Shown piece by piece: positions 1-8,844 of a stretch of 64,000 nucleotides of DNA. The notes under the pieces were generated by a model. The model was not told the DNA's origin, did not search any database, and worked only from the letters and a program-made list of their open reading frames with translations. How positions within the stretch are numbered: position 1 is the stretch's first letter; each line of letters starts with the position of its first letter. Position numbers and translations under genes: made by a program. The DNA is from Pedobacter sp. SYP-B3415 (GTDB lineage: Bacteria > Bacteroidota > Bacteroidia > Sphingobacteriales > Sphingobacteriaceae), in contig NZ_RXNQ01000033.1 of NCBI RefSeq assembly GCF_004138205.1, positions 248,001-312,000 of the forward strand, read 5' to 3'.

Positions 1-2
1 AC

Positions 3-599
3 TACGCACATGACGTAAAAAAGCTTAAAGCTCATTTCCTGGTTTGCGCAGCGCATAAACTTCACGGGCCTAAGGGGGTTGGCTTTCTATACGTCAGCAA
101 TAAAGTAAAAATTCCGCCAATGATCTACGGCGGTGCACAGGAACGTAACATGCGCGGCGGTACGGAAAATGTTTATGGTATTGTCGGCCTTGCCAAAGCG
201 CTTGAGATTGCTTACGCTGAAATGGATAGTCATCAGCAATATATCCAATCATTAAAAGACTATCTGAAGAAACGCCTGCAGACCGAAGTTCCGGGGGTAG
301 CGTTTAACGGCGAAGTTGACCCTGAAAAAAGCTTGTACACGGTTTTGAATGTGTCGTTTCCTGAAATGGACATGGCCGATATGCTGCTGTTTAATCTTGA
401 CATTAACGGAATCTGCGCCTCCGGCGGGAGCGCATGTTCATCAGGCTCAAATATCGGTTCGCATGTGCTGACAGGGATCGGCGCCGATCCAAACCGGCCT
501 TCGGTTCGCTTTTCGTTCAGTAAGTACAATACAAAAGAAGAGCTGGATTACGTTGTTGAAAAGGTGAAACAGGTTGTACGGCAAAATGTAAATGCCTGA
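3..599 (+). CDS. Cysteine desulfurase (NifS/IscS type), 5' end outside window
   Basis: PLP-dependent enzyme that removes sulfur from L-cysteine for Fe-S cluster assembly or tRNA thiolation. The reading frame is open from the left edge, so the start is not in the window. The PLP-lysine motif HKLHGPKG is visible just upstream of the first internal ATG (Lys codon at 57-59), followed by GGAQERNMRGGTENV, the usual second conserved block. The catalytic-cysteine loop reads ASGGSACSSGS near the C-terminus. The family is about 380-400 residues, so roughly the last half is present. Which sulfur pathway it serves cannot be told, because no iscU, sufE or thiI neighbour is seen. Confidence 0.93.
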   Translation, partial: YAHDVKKLKAHFLVCAAHKLHGPKGVGFLYVSNKVKIPPMIYGGAQERNMRGGTENVYGIVGLAKALEIAYAEMDSHQQYIQSLKDYLKKRLQTEVPGVAFNGEVDPEKSLYTVLNVSFPEMDMADMLLFNLDINGICASGGSACSSGSNIGSHVLTGIGADPNRPSVRFSFSKYNTKEELDYVVEKVKQVVRQNVNA

Positions 600-671
600 G
601 GCCACAAAGGGCGATGCCGTAGATCTTTGAAACATTTACTGAACTGATGTGTTTTTCTTTTGAGTCCAATC

Positions 672-926
672 ATGAACCAAAAGATAAAGAACATGAATTC
701 AAGTACAAATCCAGAAGGACTGCACAACAGCAGCGAAGACCAGGAAAGACTGAACAATGGCGGCGGTCAGGAAGATACGCAGGATAATAACGAGGACAAA
801 AAATCTGTAAATCCTGAAGGCATAGCCTCCCTGGACCAGTCTGATTTTTCAACAGATCATACCCGCAAGCATAAACCACTTGGCGACAGCCACGAACCCG
901 GCACAGTACCGGGAGCAGACCTGTAA
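672..926 (+). CDS. Small hydrophilic protein of unknown function
   Basis: Predicted 84-residue, very polar, acidic protein rich in Asn, Glu, Asp, Gln and Gly, with no hydrophobic segment, no cysteine and no recognisable domain; probably disordered. ATG at 672 is preferred over the TTG at 660; ATG at 693 is a further alternative, and none has a clear Shine-Dalgarno. It lies 72 bases after the cysteine desulfurase on the same strand and is followed by a good hairpin, so it may be the last gene of that unit. The motif NPEG occurs twice, around residues 14 and 47 of this reading. Not recognised; it may be a real short gene of Bacteroidota or a spurious ORF, although its bounded position between a gene and a terminator favours real. 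Confidence 0.5.
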   Translation: MNQKIKNMNSSTNPEGLHNSSEDQERLNNGGGQEDTQDNNEDKKSVNPEGIASLDQSDFSTDHTRKHKPLGDSHEPGTVPGADL

Positions 927-940
927 CAAGTTCTTATACG

Positions 941-968
941 AAAGCCACGGCCACAAGCTGTGGCTTTT
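941..968 (+). terminator. Rho-independent-like terminator
   Basis: Arms AAAGCCAC (941-948) and GTGGCTTT (960-967), followed by a T-rich stretch. It sits after the small hydrophilic gene and before the converging TPR gene, so it may act in both directions. Confidence 0.6.
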
Positions 969-987
969 GCTTTAAAGCCTGAACCTG

Positions 988-1422
988 TTAATTAATATCC
1001 TTTACGTTGGTTTTCAGGTAATGAAAGTATTTCGGATCTTCTGACTCAAAAATCTCTGACCCTTCGAGCATATAGGCACGCAATAAATGCTCGGTAGCCT
1101 CTCCATGCATTCCCTGTTCAAAGAGCGACTGTCCAAGCCGCAGTCGAACGAAAGGGTTTGTCGCGCCATCTTCGCAGTTCAGGGCCCGGCTCAGCGCTTC
1201 AGCGGCTTCGGTGTAACGACCCGACAGGAAGTCCATATCGCCCATACTCGCATATAACCACAATGCGGCTTCCCAATCCGTTTTTGGTTCAGGCAATAAC
1301 GCCAGCGCCTCTTCAAATTTTGTACGGGCGGCCCTGAAGTCGTCCTGATCTGCCAGTGCATTCCCAACTTCAGACAATTCCAGAATCTGGTTGTAGATTT
1401 CGGCATTTAGTTCTTTTTCCAT
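988..1422 (-). CDS. Tetratricopeptide-repeat protein
   Basis: 144-residue soluble protein with no signal peptide. It has TPR-like helical pairs: LALLPEPKTDWEAALWLYASMGD, YTEAAEALSRALNCEDG and VRLRLGQSLFEQGMHGEATEHLLRAYM show the alternating small and aromatic residues of TPR helices A and B. Such proteins act as protein-binding scaffolds; no partner can be named. The start is supported by AGGAGA about 6 bases upstream, a strong Shine-Dalgarno for this genome. It is divergent from cydA, and a 17-bp palindrome lies in the shared 151-bp region. Confidence 0.75.
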   Translation of the reverse strand: MEKELNAEIYNQILELSEVGNALADQDDFRAARTKFEEALALLPEPKTDWEAALWLYASMGDMDFLSGRYTEAAEALSRALNCEDGATNPFVRLRLGQSLFEQGMHGEATEHLLRAYMLEGSEIFESEDPKYFHYLKTNVKDIN

Positions 1423-1469
1423 ATTGTGTATCTCCTGTATAAAAGGACAGCCGAATATACATGATGTTT

Positions 1470-1486
1470 TTTAGAACGGTTCTAAA
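1470..1486. promoter_or_regulatory. 17-bp palindrome between TPR gene and cydA
   Basis: Perfect inverted repeat with arms TTTAGAAC and GTTCTAAA around a single G. It lies 48 bases upstream of the TPR start and 88 bases upstream of cydA. It has the size and symmetry of a dimeric repressor or activator site. The regulator is unknown. Confidence 0.5.
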
Positions 1487-1542
1487 TTAATAATGGGCCT
1501 GGTACAATGTGTCATCGCTTCGGATGCAGGAGATTTGTACAG

Positions 1543-1550
1543 TATATTTG
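1543..1550 (+). promoter_or_regulatory. Candidate promoter -7 box for cydAB
   Basis: TATATTTG matches the Bacteroidota -7 consensus TAnnTTTG. The cydA ATG is 23 bases further on. No clear TTTG -33 element lies 19-21 bases upstream. Confidence 0.4.
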
Positions 1551-1573
1551 TTACAGTCTTAAATCCTTAGCAT

Positions 1574-2905
1574 ATGGATGATTTTCTCGCCGCGCGATCG
1601 CAGATGGCACTTTCCCTGGGTTTCCATATCATTTATGCATGCATCGGCATGGTGATGCCATTCTTTATGGCTGTTTCGCATTACAAATGGCTGCGAACGG
1701 GCAATGATGTTTATAAGGATCTGACAAAGGCATGGAGCAAAGGCGTGGCGATTTTTTTTGCAACGGGTGCCGTGTCAGGGACAGTTTTGTCTTTTGAACT
1801 GGGATTGTTGTGGCCGGAGTTTATGAAACACGCCGGACCTATATTCGGTATGCCATTTTCGCTTGAGGGTACGGCTTTTTTTATTGAAGCCATAGCGCTG
1901 GGGTTTTTTCTGTACGGATGGCAAAAACTGAATCGCTGGTTCCACTGGTTTACGGGTCTCGTGGTCGGAATGAGCGGACTTGCCTCGGGTATACTCGTGG
2001 TAGCAGCCAATGCCTGGATGAATAGTCCGGCGGGCTTTGACTTTGTAAACGGGAAATACCTGAACATAGACCCCATGGCCGCGATGTTTAACCGGGCCTG
2101 GTTTAGTCAGGCTTTACACATGACACTGGCCGCGTTTGCATCGACCGGCTTTGCTGTAGCCGGAGTACATGCGCTTATGTTGTTGCGCAACCGGGAGCGT
2201 GTCTTTCATGCGAAAGCTTTTCGTATCGCAGCTGTCTTTGGTTGTGTAGCTGCAATGCTGCAGCCGTTAAGCGGCGATATTTCTGCCAAGGATGTAGCAC
2301 AGAGGCAGCCGGCAAAACTTGCAGCAATGGAGGCCCTGTACAAAACGGAACGCCGGGCACCGCTGATCATTGGCGGAATACCTGATGACAAAACCGAACG
2401 TGTCAATGCAAAACTCGAAATTCCGGGACTGCTCAGCTTCATGGCTCATGGCGACTGGAATGCTGAAGTAAAAGGCCTTGATCAGTTCCCCGCTAACGAC
2501 AGGCCACCCGTGGCAATTACACATTATGCTTTCCAGGTTATGGTTGGCATAGGAACGCTGCTGATGGCCGTTTCTGTCTTGTATTTTATAGCGCTGATCA
2601 GAAAAAAAAGCTGGCTTGAACGAGGCTGGTTCCTTAAACTGTTCGTTTTTGCCATTCCGCTGGGCTACATTGCGCTCGAAGCTGGCTGGGTGGTTACCGA
2701 AGTAGGCAGACAGCCCTGGATTATTTATAACGTTATGCGAACATCAGAAGCCGTTACACCGATGCCCGGTATTGCCTGGTCGTTTTACATCTTTTCAGCT
2801 ATCTATCTTTCCTTGAGTTTAATCGTCATCTTTCTCCTTTACCGGCAGATCAAAATGGTGCCTGTCCTTTATTCAAGCAACCCTGACCTCAATAAAACTA
2901 CATAA
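1574..2905 (+). CDS. cydA: Cytochrome bd ubiquinol/menaquinol oxidase subunit I
   Basis: Haem-bearing subunit of the high-affinity terminal oxidase of the inner membrane, which oxidises quinol and reduces O2 to water. The N-terminus MDDFLAARSQM is typical and fixes the start. Expected haem ligands are His18 (haem b595) and His182 (b558). Glu98 and Glu105 match the conserved acidic pair, and the quinol-site motif GRQPW is at 378-382. About nine membrane segments are visible. At 443 residues it is shorter than the E. coli protein, consistent with the short Q-loop type. It overlaps cydB by one base (TAATG). The upstream palindrome and -7 box suggest regulated transcription, plausibly by oxygen or redox state (inference). 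Confidence 0.97.
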   Translation: MDDFLAARSQMALSLGFHIIYACIGMVMPFFMAVSHYKWLRTGNDVYKDLTKAWSKGVAIFFATGAVSGTVLSFELGLLWPEFMKHAGPIFGMPFSLEGTAFFIEAIALGFFLYGWQKLNRWFHWFTGLVVGMSGLASGILVVAANAWMNSPAGFDFVNGKYLNIDPMAAMFNRAWFSQALHMTLAAFASTGFAVAGVHALMLLRNRERVFHAKAFRIAAVFGCVAAMLQPLSGDISAKDVAQRQPAKLAAMEALYKTERRAPLIIGGIPDDKTERVNAKLEIPGLLSFMAHGDWNAEVKGLDQFPANDRPPVAITHYAFQVMVGIGTLLMAVSVLYFIALIRKKSWLERGWFLKLFVFAIPLGYIALEAGWVVTEVGRQPWIIYNVMRTSEAVTPMPGIAWSFYIFSAIYLSLSLIVIFLLYRQIKMVPVLYSSNPDLNKTT

Positions 2906-3912
2906 TGGAATCTGTTGTCCTTATCTTCCTGTGCGTGTCGATCCTGTTGTATTTCCTGCTTGGCGGGGCTGACTTCGGAGCCGGTATTGTTGAATTGCTT
3001 ACTTCCCGAAAAAACCTCAGTAAGACGCGGAAGACCATGTACCATGCAATCGGCCCGGTATGGGAAGCCAATCATATGTGGCTGATCATTGCTGTGGTCA
3101 TCCTGTTTGTCGGGTTTCCGGTAATTTATAGCACCATGTCGGTCTACCTGCATATTCCTCTCGCCATCATGCTGATCGGAATCATTGCACGCGGCACTGC
3201 ATTTGTGTTCAGGCACTATGATGCGGTAAAAGACAGCATGCAGCAAACATATAACCGCATCTTTGTGTACAGCAGTTTTATAACACCGCTGTTTCTCGGC
3301 ATCATTGCCGGAAGTGTAATTTCAAGGCACATTGATACGGGCGCTACAGATTTTGCATCCGCCTATATATGGGGCTGGCTGAACGGTTTTTCGGTTTCAG
3401 TCGGTCTGTTTACCGTAGCGCTGTGCGGCTTCCTGGCGGCCATTTACCTGATAGGCGAAAGTGATGACCACGCGGACCGGAAGCGCTTTATAAGAAAAGC
3501 CAAACAAATGAATCTCGCTGCGGTAGCGAGCGGCTGCGTGGTATTCATTTTTGCCGAACAGGACGAGGTACCGCTCCGCACCTGGATATTCGAGAACCCT
3601 GTAGGCTTATCAGCGGTCATTGCGGCAACGCTTTCACTGGTTGCATTGTGGTACCTGCTGTTGCGCGGAAAAACGACAGTTTTGCGTATTCTGGCGGGTT
3701 TTCAGGTAACCATGATTTTGCTGGCAATCAGTTATGCGCATTTCCCGTACTTCCTCAGGCTGAAAAATGGGCGCGATCTGTCATTATATGAGCATATGGC
3801 GCCGGAAAAAACAATGCAGACGCTGGGTATTGCCTTACTGGCGGGCAGTGTGCTGATCCTTCCGTTTCTGGGATACCTCTTTTACAGCTTTCAGCGCAGC
3901 ACAGAAGATTAA
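2905..3912 (+). CDS. cydB: Cytochrome bd oxidase subunit II
   Basis: Second core subunit of cytochrome bd. 335 residues, polytopic. The N-terminal MESVVLIFLCVSILLYFLLGGADFGAG carries the family GGADFGAG motif, followed by GPVWEANHMWLI, both diagnostic. It is translationally coupled to cydA through a one-base stop/start overlap. No cydX, cydC or cydD follows on this strand; a tiny membrane ORF lies on the opposite strand immediately downstream. Confidence 0.97.
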   Translation: MESVVLIFLCVSILLYFLLGGADFGAGIVELLTSRKNLSKTRKTMYHAIGPVWEANHMWLIIAVVILFVGFPVIYSTMSVYLHIPLAIMLIGIIARGTAFVFRHYDAVKDSMQQTYNRIFVYSSFITPLFLGIIAGSVISRHIDTGATDFASAYIWGWLNGFSVSVGLFTVALCGFLAAIYLIGESDDHADRKRFIRKAKQMNLAAVASGCVVFIFAEQDEVPLRTWIFENPVGLSAVIAATLSLVALWYLLLRGKTTVLRILAGFQVTMILLAISYAHFPYFLRLKNGRDLSLYEHMAPEKTMQTLGIALLAGSVLILPFLGYLFYSFQRSTED

Positions 3913-3918
3913 CGGTTG

Positions 3919-4029
3919 TCAGGAGGGATGGCCAAACCAGGCTGAAAACTTTTTTTTAAGCCGCTGAAAACCTTCAATGGCAATGGCCAGCACGCCTATG
4001 ATCAGAGTATATTCTTCGAAGCTGTTCAT
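3919..4029 (-). CDS. Candidate 36-residue single-span membrane protein
   Basis: Short ORF on the minus strand between cydB and the MarC gene: MNSFEEYTLIIGVLAIAIEG followed by a basic segment FQRLKKKF and a stop. It has one hydrophobic stretch (about residues 8-18) with acidic residues before it and a lysine cluster after it, the layout of a small single-pass protein with the basic end in the cytoplasm. Its size is close to CydX-like bd-oxidase accessory subunits, but its strand is opposite to cydAB and no motif confirms that. There is no clear Shine-Dalgarno. It may be a real small protein co-transcribed with the MarC gene, or chance. Confidence 0.35.
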   Translation of the reverse strand: MNSFEEYTLIIGVLAIAIEGFQRLKKKFSAWFGHPS

Positions 4030-4079
4030 ACTAATGAGACGTATTCAGAATGTAAAGGTTACAGCCTGCCGGCGGATAA

Positions 4080-4646
4080 TTACAGCCCGGTATTCGTCCG
4101 GAAAAGCTTAATGGCGATGGCCAGGAGAATTACGCCGAAAGTCTTTCTCAGTACATTTAATCCCGACTTTCCAAACAGGCGCTCGAGGCGTGCCGTATTT
4201 TTCAGAACGAAATAAACAAAGGTCATATTGAGTACAATGCCGACCAGAATATTCTGAGTGGCATATTCAGTTTTGAGCGAGAGCAAGGTGGTCATAGATC
4301 CTGCACCGGCAATAAGCGGGAATGCAAGTGGAACGATTGACACCGTTTCGGGCGCGTCTTCTTTAAATATCGTGAGGCCGAGAACCATTTCAAGTGCAAT
4401 GCAGAATATCACGATCGACCCGGCTATGGCAAACGAGGCCACATCAAGACCGATTACGCGCAGCAGAGATTCGCCCAGGAAGAGGAAAAGGATCATTAGT
4501 GCAAGTGCGACCAGGGAGGCTTTCTCAGATTCGATATGCCCTGCCTTGCGTCTGAGTTCGATGATGATCGGAATAGATCCGAGGATGTCGATGATCGCAA
4601 AAAGGATCATGGTTACAGACAGGATCTGACTGAAACTAAATTCCAT
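4080..4646 (-). CDS. MarC/UPF0056 family inner-membrane protein
   Basis: 188-residue polytopic protein with about six membrane segments. Family features include the N-terminal FSFSQILSVTMILFAIIDILGSIPI (the D-x-x-G-x-x-P pattern of the first helix), the central VPLAFPLIAGAGSMTTLL, and a C-terminal GLNVLRKTFGVILLAIAIKLF. MarC-family proteins have no settled function; the old link to multiple antibiotic resistance was not upheld. It has its own candidate -7 box (CAAAGATA on the plus strand, 4661-4668). It converges with cydAB. Confidence 0.88.
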   Translation of the reverse strand: MEFSFSQILSVTMILFAIIDILGSIPIIIELRRKAGHIESEKASLVALALMILFLFLGESLLRVIGLDVASFAIAGSIVIFCIALEMVLGLTIFKEDAPETVSIVPLAFPLIAGAGSMTTLLSLKTEYATQNILVGIVLNMTFVYFVLKNTARLERLFGKSGLNVLRKTFGVILLAIAIKLFRTNTGL

Positions 4647-4660
4647 AGCTCGTTTTTTGG

Positions 4661-4668
4661 CAAAGATA
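4661..4668 (-). promoter_or_regulatory. Candidate -7 box for the MarC-family gene
   Basis: On the minus strand this reads TATCTTTG, matching TAnnTTTG, 14 bases before the start codon. No -33 box was recognised. Confidence 0.4.
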
Positions 4669-4720
4669 GTGATTAATTGTTTGCCTGTGAAGGAAGGGCC
4701 GGAGACGCATCAGGCACAAA

Positions 4721-4747
4721 AAAACCACGTCTTTTGAACGTGGTTTT
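4721..4747 (-). terminator. Terminator of the amino acid permease gene
   Basis: Perfect 10-bp stem, AAAACCACGT (4721-4730) with ACGTGGTTTT (4738-4747), 7-base loop, and a T-rich tail on the minus strand. It is 20 bases past the permease stop. Confidence 0.85.
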
Positions 4748-4767
4748 CTTTATTTCTGTTGTTGAAT

Positions 4768-6237
4768 CTAATTCTTATTGGCAAGTTTCTCAGCTTCGTT
4801 GAGGTTGCGGACCTTACTGTTGTAACGACCATAGCCAAAGTAGATGATTACCCCAAGGGCCATCCAGATAACCAGCCTGATCCAGCTTTCGCCAGGCAGA
4901 GATGCCATCAGGTATACGCAAACAAGGATGCCCATGATCGGAACAAACGGTACCAGCGGCGTGCGGAAAGGACGGACAGCATCTGGCAGCGATTTACGCA
5001 TAACAAGTACGCCGATACAAACAAGAACAAATGCCAGCAGGGTACCTATACTAACCATATGGCCAAGGTCTGATACCGGAACAAAGCCGGCAAACAAACT
5101 TACAAATACCATAAAGAACAGGTTTGTTTTGAATGGCGTTGAGAATTTCGGGTGCACTTTGCTAAAGAATTTCGGCAACAGACCGTCTTTAGACATTGTG
5201 TAGAATACGCGTGATTGTCCCATAAGCATAACCAGGATAACCGAAGTATAACCGGCAAGAATTGCTACGATCAGCGCATCCTGAAGGAAACCGTAACCTG
5301 TTACTGCGAATGCCGTGGCGGCAGGCTTGGCATCGCCGGCAAAATCTTTATAGTTTACAAGACCGGTCATAACGTGCGCAAATAATACGTACAGGATTGT
5401 ACATACGACGAGCGATCCGAGGATACCGATAGGCATACCTTTTTGCGGGTTTTTGGCTTCCTGCGCAGCAGTTGAAACGGCGTCAAAACCGATGAAGGCA
5501 AAAAATACCACAGCCGCTCCGCGTGAAATACCGCTCCAGCCAAACTGACCCGGACCCACATTTTCAGGAATGTAAGGTGTATAGTTGGCCTCGTTGATGT
5601 GGCTCCAACCAAGGGCGATAAAGATCAGTACAACCGCAACCTTTAGAATAACGAGCAGGTTGTTCATCGTTGCAGACTCTTTTGTTCCGCGGATCAAGAC
5701 AAGTGAAAGCAGACAAACGATAAAAATAGCGGGCAGGTTAATAACGCCGCCTTCAATGAGTGTTCCATCTCCGAGTTTTACGGTTTCCCATGGTGAGACA
5801 ATCAATTGATGAGGCAGGTGAATGTTGTACTTATGAAGTAATTCCAGCAAATAACGAGACCAGCTTACAGACACGGTTGCCGCACCCAGCGCGTATTCAA
5901 GTACAAGGTCCCAGCCAATGATCCAGGCCATAAACTCGCCCATTGTTGCATAAGAATATGTATAGGCACTTCCTGCTACCGGGATCATTGAAGCGAACTC
6001 AGCATAACACAAGCCTGCAAAGGCACAGGCTACAGCAGCAAGTACGAATGAGATGGTTACTGCAGGACCCGCATTTTCTGCGGCTGCTATTCCAGTTAGC
6101 GAAAACAACCCTGCGCCGATAATGGCGCCAATTCCCAATGCTACAAGGTTCCAGCTGGAAAGTGACCGTTTCAGGGTACCCTCACCACTTTGACCAGCTT
6201 CAAACAGAAGCTGCTCTATCGATTTCTTATGAAACAT
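4768..6237 (-). CDS. APC-superfamily amino acid permease (cationic amino acid transporter type)
   Basis: 489-residue inner-membrane transporter with about 12-14 helices. Helix 1 contains GIGAIIGAGLFSLTG, the unwound substrate-binding GxxIGxG motif of APC permeases. This is followed by GPAVTISFVLAAVACAFAGLCYAE, typical of the YfnA/CAT group. The C-terminal region has the paired helices VRPFRTPLVPFVPIMGI. Likely an amino acid importer; the substrate cannot be read from sequence. Terminators on both sides indicate a single-gene unit. Confidence 0.92.
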   Translation of the reverse strand: MFHKKSIEQLLFEAGQSGEGTLKRSLSSWNLVALGIGAIIGAGLFSLTGIAAAENAGPAVTISFVLAAVACAFAGLCYAEFASMIPVAGSAYTYSYATMGEFMAWIIGWDLVLEYALGAATVSVSWSRYLLELLHKYNIHLPHQLIVSPWETVKLGDGTLIEGGVINLPAIFIVCLLSLVLIRGTKESATMNNLLVILKVAVVLIFIALGWSHINEANYTPYIPENVGPGQFGWSGISRGAAVVFFAFIGFDAVSTAAQEAKNPQKGMPIGILGSLVVCTILYVLFAHVMTGLVNYKDFAGDAKPAATAFAVTGYGFLQDALIVAILAGYTSVILVMLMGQSRVFYTMSKDGLLPKFFSKVHPKFSTPFKTNLFFMVFVSLFAGFVPVSDLGHMVSIGTLLAFVLVCIGVLVMRKSLPDAVRPFRTPLVPFVPIMGILVCVYLMASLPGESWIRLVIWMALGVIIYFGYGRYNSKVRNLNEAEKLANKN

Positions 6238-6309
6238 AGATTAGTTAAGATAATATTACGTTAGTTTGTTATAGAAAGGCGTAAACCTAAAGAAAAATAA
6301 TCTAAATAG

Positions 6310-6337
6310 AAAAGGGATTTATCCTAAATCCCTTTTT
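6310..6337 (-). terminator. Terminator of hppA
   Basis: Stem AAAAGGGATTT / AAATCCCTTTT with a 5-base loop, 25 bases after the hppA stop and before the next gene's 5' region. Confidence 0.8.
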
Positions 6338-6361
6338 CCATGTGTTTTACGAAGCTATGTT

Positions 6362-8614
6362 TTAAGGTTGTTGCACTTTTACAACTTTTTTGCCTGCGAT
6401 TTGCTTCTGTAAGGCGGCAGTATTCCTTTTGGGGACCTCCGTTTTATACTTCACTCCAGAGCTTTCATTTTTTACAGTCGCAACTTCAGGCGAGGATACC
6501 GCAATGTAAGGCGCAATAACTAAGGATACGATAGACATCAGTTTAATCAGGATGTTCATTGAAGGACCTGATGTGTCTTTGAAGGGATCGCCCACGGTAT
6601 CGCCGGTCACAGAGGCCTTATGCGGTTCAGACTTTTTATAGTGCATTTCCCCATTGATCTGTACACCTTTTTCGAATGATTTTTTTGCGTTATCCCAGGC
6701 ACCACCAGCATTGCTTTGAAAGATGCCCATCAATACCCCTGAGACCGTTACGCCGGCAAGCAGGCCGCCTAGAACTTCAGGTCCGAAAATGAAACCAACT
6801 ACAACCGGTGTAATCAGCGCAATACCACCCGGCAACAGCATTTCACGAATTGAGGCTTTGGTAGATATGGCCACACATTTTTCATATTCCGGTTTTGCTT
6901 TGTATTCCATAATGCCGGGAATCTCCCTGAACTGACGGCGAACCTCCTGAACCATATCCATCGCTGCGCGGCCAACAGCCTGAATGCACAAAGCAGAAAA
7001 GATAAACGGAATCATACCGCCCACAAAAAGCCCGGCAAGAACCGGCGCTTTATATATATCTATGGCAGTGATGCCTGCAATGCCCACAAACGCGGCGAAG
7101 AGGGCCAGGGAGGTCAGGGCTGCAGAAGCAATGGCAAAACCTTTGCCTGTAGCAGCAGTTGTATTCCCGACAGCATCAAGATTATCTGTACGCTCCCTTA
7201 CTTCAGGAGGCAGCTGGCTCATTTCAGCAATGCCGCCCGCGTTATCGGCAATCGGCCCGAAGGCATCGATAGCCAGTTGCATGGCCGTGGTGGCCATCAT
7301 GCCTGCAGCCGCGATGGCTACACCGTATAAGCCGGCAAAATAGTAAGACGCCATAATGCCCCCGGCGAGCACAAGGATCGGAACGACAGTTGATTTCATA
7401 CCCACAGCAAGACCGGCAATGATATTTGTTGCATGTCCGGTAGAAGACTGCTGAATGATTGAGTCTACCGGTCCCTTGCCCATGGCGGTGTAATATTCTG
7501 TAACAATGCTCATAATGGCGCCAACGATGAGGCCCACAACAATGGCATAAAAGACATTCATGCTTGAAAACTGGTACCCCCTCAGTTCGAGATTTTCAGG
7601 CAGCATCCATCTGACGATAAAAAACGAGGCAATCCCGGTGATGATAATCGATGACCAGTTGCCCAGGTTCAATGCGCTCTGCACATTAGACTGTTCGTTT
7701 TTTATAGTGACGAACCAGGTGCCGACAATGGAAAAAACGATACCCAGGCCGCTGATGAGCATAGGAAGTAAGATGGGAGATAATCCGCCAAAAGCATCGT
7801 TGCTTGCATCGATCTCCTGTCCGAGGACCATGGTTGCCAGTACCGTAGCCACGTATGAGCCAAAGAGGTCTGCCCCCATACCGGCTACATCGCCCACGTT
7901 ATCGCCCACGTTGTCTGCAATAGTTGCCGGGTTACGTACATCATCTTCAGGAATCCCAGCTTCAACTTTACCAACCAGGTCAGCACCGACATCGGCAGCC
8001 TTTGTGTAGATGCCGCCCCCGACCCGTGCGAAAAGGGCAATTGACTCTGCACCCAGTGAAAAGCCGGTTAACACCTCTATAGCGGTTTTGACAGTGTCCG
8101 GACCCAAATCTGCAAATATGGAGAGAAAAACGATGAACAGTCCGCCAAGACCAAAGATCGCCAAACCCGCTACGCCCAGACCCATGACGGTGCCGCCGGT
8201 AAAAGAAACTTTAAGTGCTTTTTTTAAGCTTGAACGGGCTGCCTGGGTGGTTCTTACATTGGCTTTCGTAGCGACGTTCATGCCGATGTATCCGGCGAAA
8301 GCCGAAAAGACAGCACCAATAATAAATGCCAGGGAAATGATCCAGCTCGAATGGATCTCGCGGCCATTTACTTCATGGACGGTTCCGGAATAAGCCAGGA
8401 GCGCGCCGGCTATAACCACAAAATAGCCGAGTATCTTCCACTCGGCCCGTAGAAAGGCCATCGCGCCATCAGCAATGTGGCCGGCTAATGTGCGCATGTT
8501 TTCATCGCCCGCATCCTGCTTTGATACCCACGCGCTTTTGGCCAGCATCACCAGAATGCCGATCAGCCCAAGGGCGGGAATCGTGTAGATCAGATTTTCT
8601 TGTAAAAAATTCAT
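6362..8614 (-). CDS. hppA: Membrane-bound proton/sodium-translocating pyrophosphatase
   Basis: Couples pyrophosphate hydrolysis to H+ or Na+ export across the inner membrane. 750 residues, about 16 helices. The substrate loop [11 protein letters not shown] is followed by [21 protein letters not shown]. The second metal-binding block contains [10 protein letters not shown] and [14 protein letters not shown]. The K+-selectivity segment reads [10 protein letters not shown]: Ala at the site where K+-independent enzymes carry Lys, so the protein is predicted to be K+-dependent, a class that includes Na+ pumps. About 45 residues follow the last helix, including a basic tail ([10 protein letters not shown]), longer than the minimal enzyme. 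Flanked by permeases but transcribed alone. Confidence 0.96.
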   Translation of the reverse strand: MNFLQENLIYTIPALGLIGILVMLAKSAWVSKQDAGDENMRTLAGHIADGAMAFLRAEWKILGYFVVIAGALLAYSGTVHEVNGREIHSSWIISLAFIIGAVFSAFAGYIGMNVATKANVRTTQAARSSLKKALKVSFTGGTVMGLGVAGLAIFGLGGLFIVFLSIFADLGPDTVKTAIEVLTGFSLGAESIALFARVGGGIYTKAADVGADLVGKVEAGIPEDDVRNPATIADNVGDNVGDVAGMGADLFGSYVATVLATMVLGQEIDASNDAFGGLSPILLPMLISGLGIVFSIVGTWFVTIKNEQSNVQSALNLGNWSSIIITGIASFFIVRWMLPENLELRGYQFSSMNVFYAIVVGLIVGAIMSIVTEYYTAMGKGPVDSIIQQSSTGHATNIIAGLAVGMKSTVVPILVLAGGIMASYYFAGLYGVAIAAAGMMATTAMQLAIDAFGPIADNAGGIAEMSQLPPEVRERTDNLDAVGNTTAATGKGFAIASAALTSLALFAAFVGIAGITAIDIYKAPVLAGLFVGGMIPFIFSALCIQAVGRAAMDMVQEVRRQFREIPGIMEYKAKPEYEKCVAISTKASIREMLLPGGIALITPVVVGFIFGPEVLGGLLAGVTVSGVLMGIFQSNAGGAWDNAKKSFEKGVQINGEMHYKKSEPHKASVTGDTVGDPFKDTSGPSMNILIKLMSIVSLVIAPYIAVSSPEVATVKNESSGVKYKTEVPKRNTAALQKQIAGKKVVKVQQP

Positions 8615-8731
8615 AGTTACTTTAGATTACTCGTATTTGGTTTAGATTGATAGAACAGCAAGATAGGAATTTATTCCACATACGCTAAAAAATGTTCCTG
8701 CTAAAAAATCTCTACTGTTCTGAGTGTCAGC

Positions 8732-8750
8732 ATGGGCAATTGCTGCCCAT
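8732..8750. promoter_or_regulatory. Inverted repeat between hppA and the second permease
   Basis: Arms ATGGGCA (8732-8738) and TGCCCAT (8744-8750) with a 5-base centre, in the 230-bp divergent region. Possible operator; nothing identifies the regulator. Confidence 0.3.
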
Positions 8751-8806
8751 ATGCGCCGGCTGGCGGTTGGTTTGCGCAGCAGAATACCCAGGATTCGTAA
8801 ATGCGA

Positions 8807-8814
8807 TATTTTTG
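8807..8814 (+). promoter_or_regulatory. Candidate -7 box for the second permease
   Basis: TATTTTTG fits TAnnTTTG, 30 bases before the ATG at 8845. No well-spaced -33 element is seen. Confidence 0.35.
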
Positions 8815-8844
8815 AATAAATTAGGGCCGGACTAAACCAAACAA

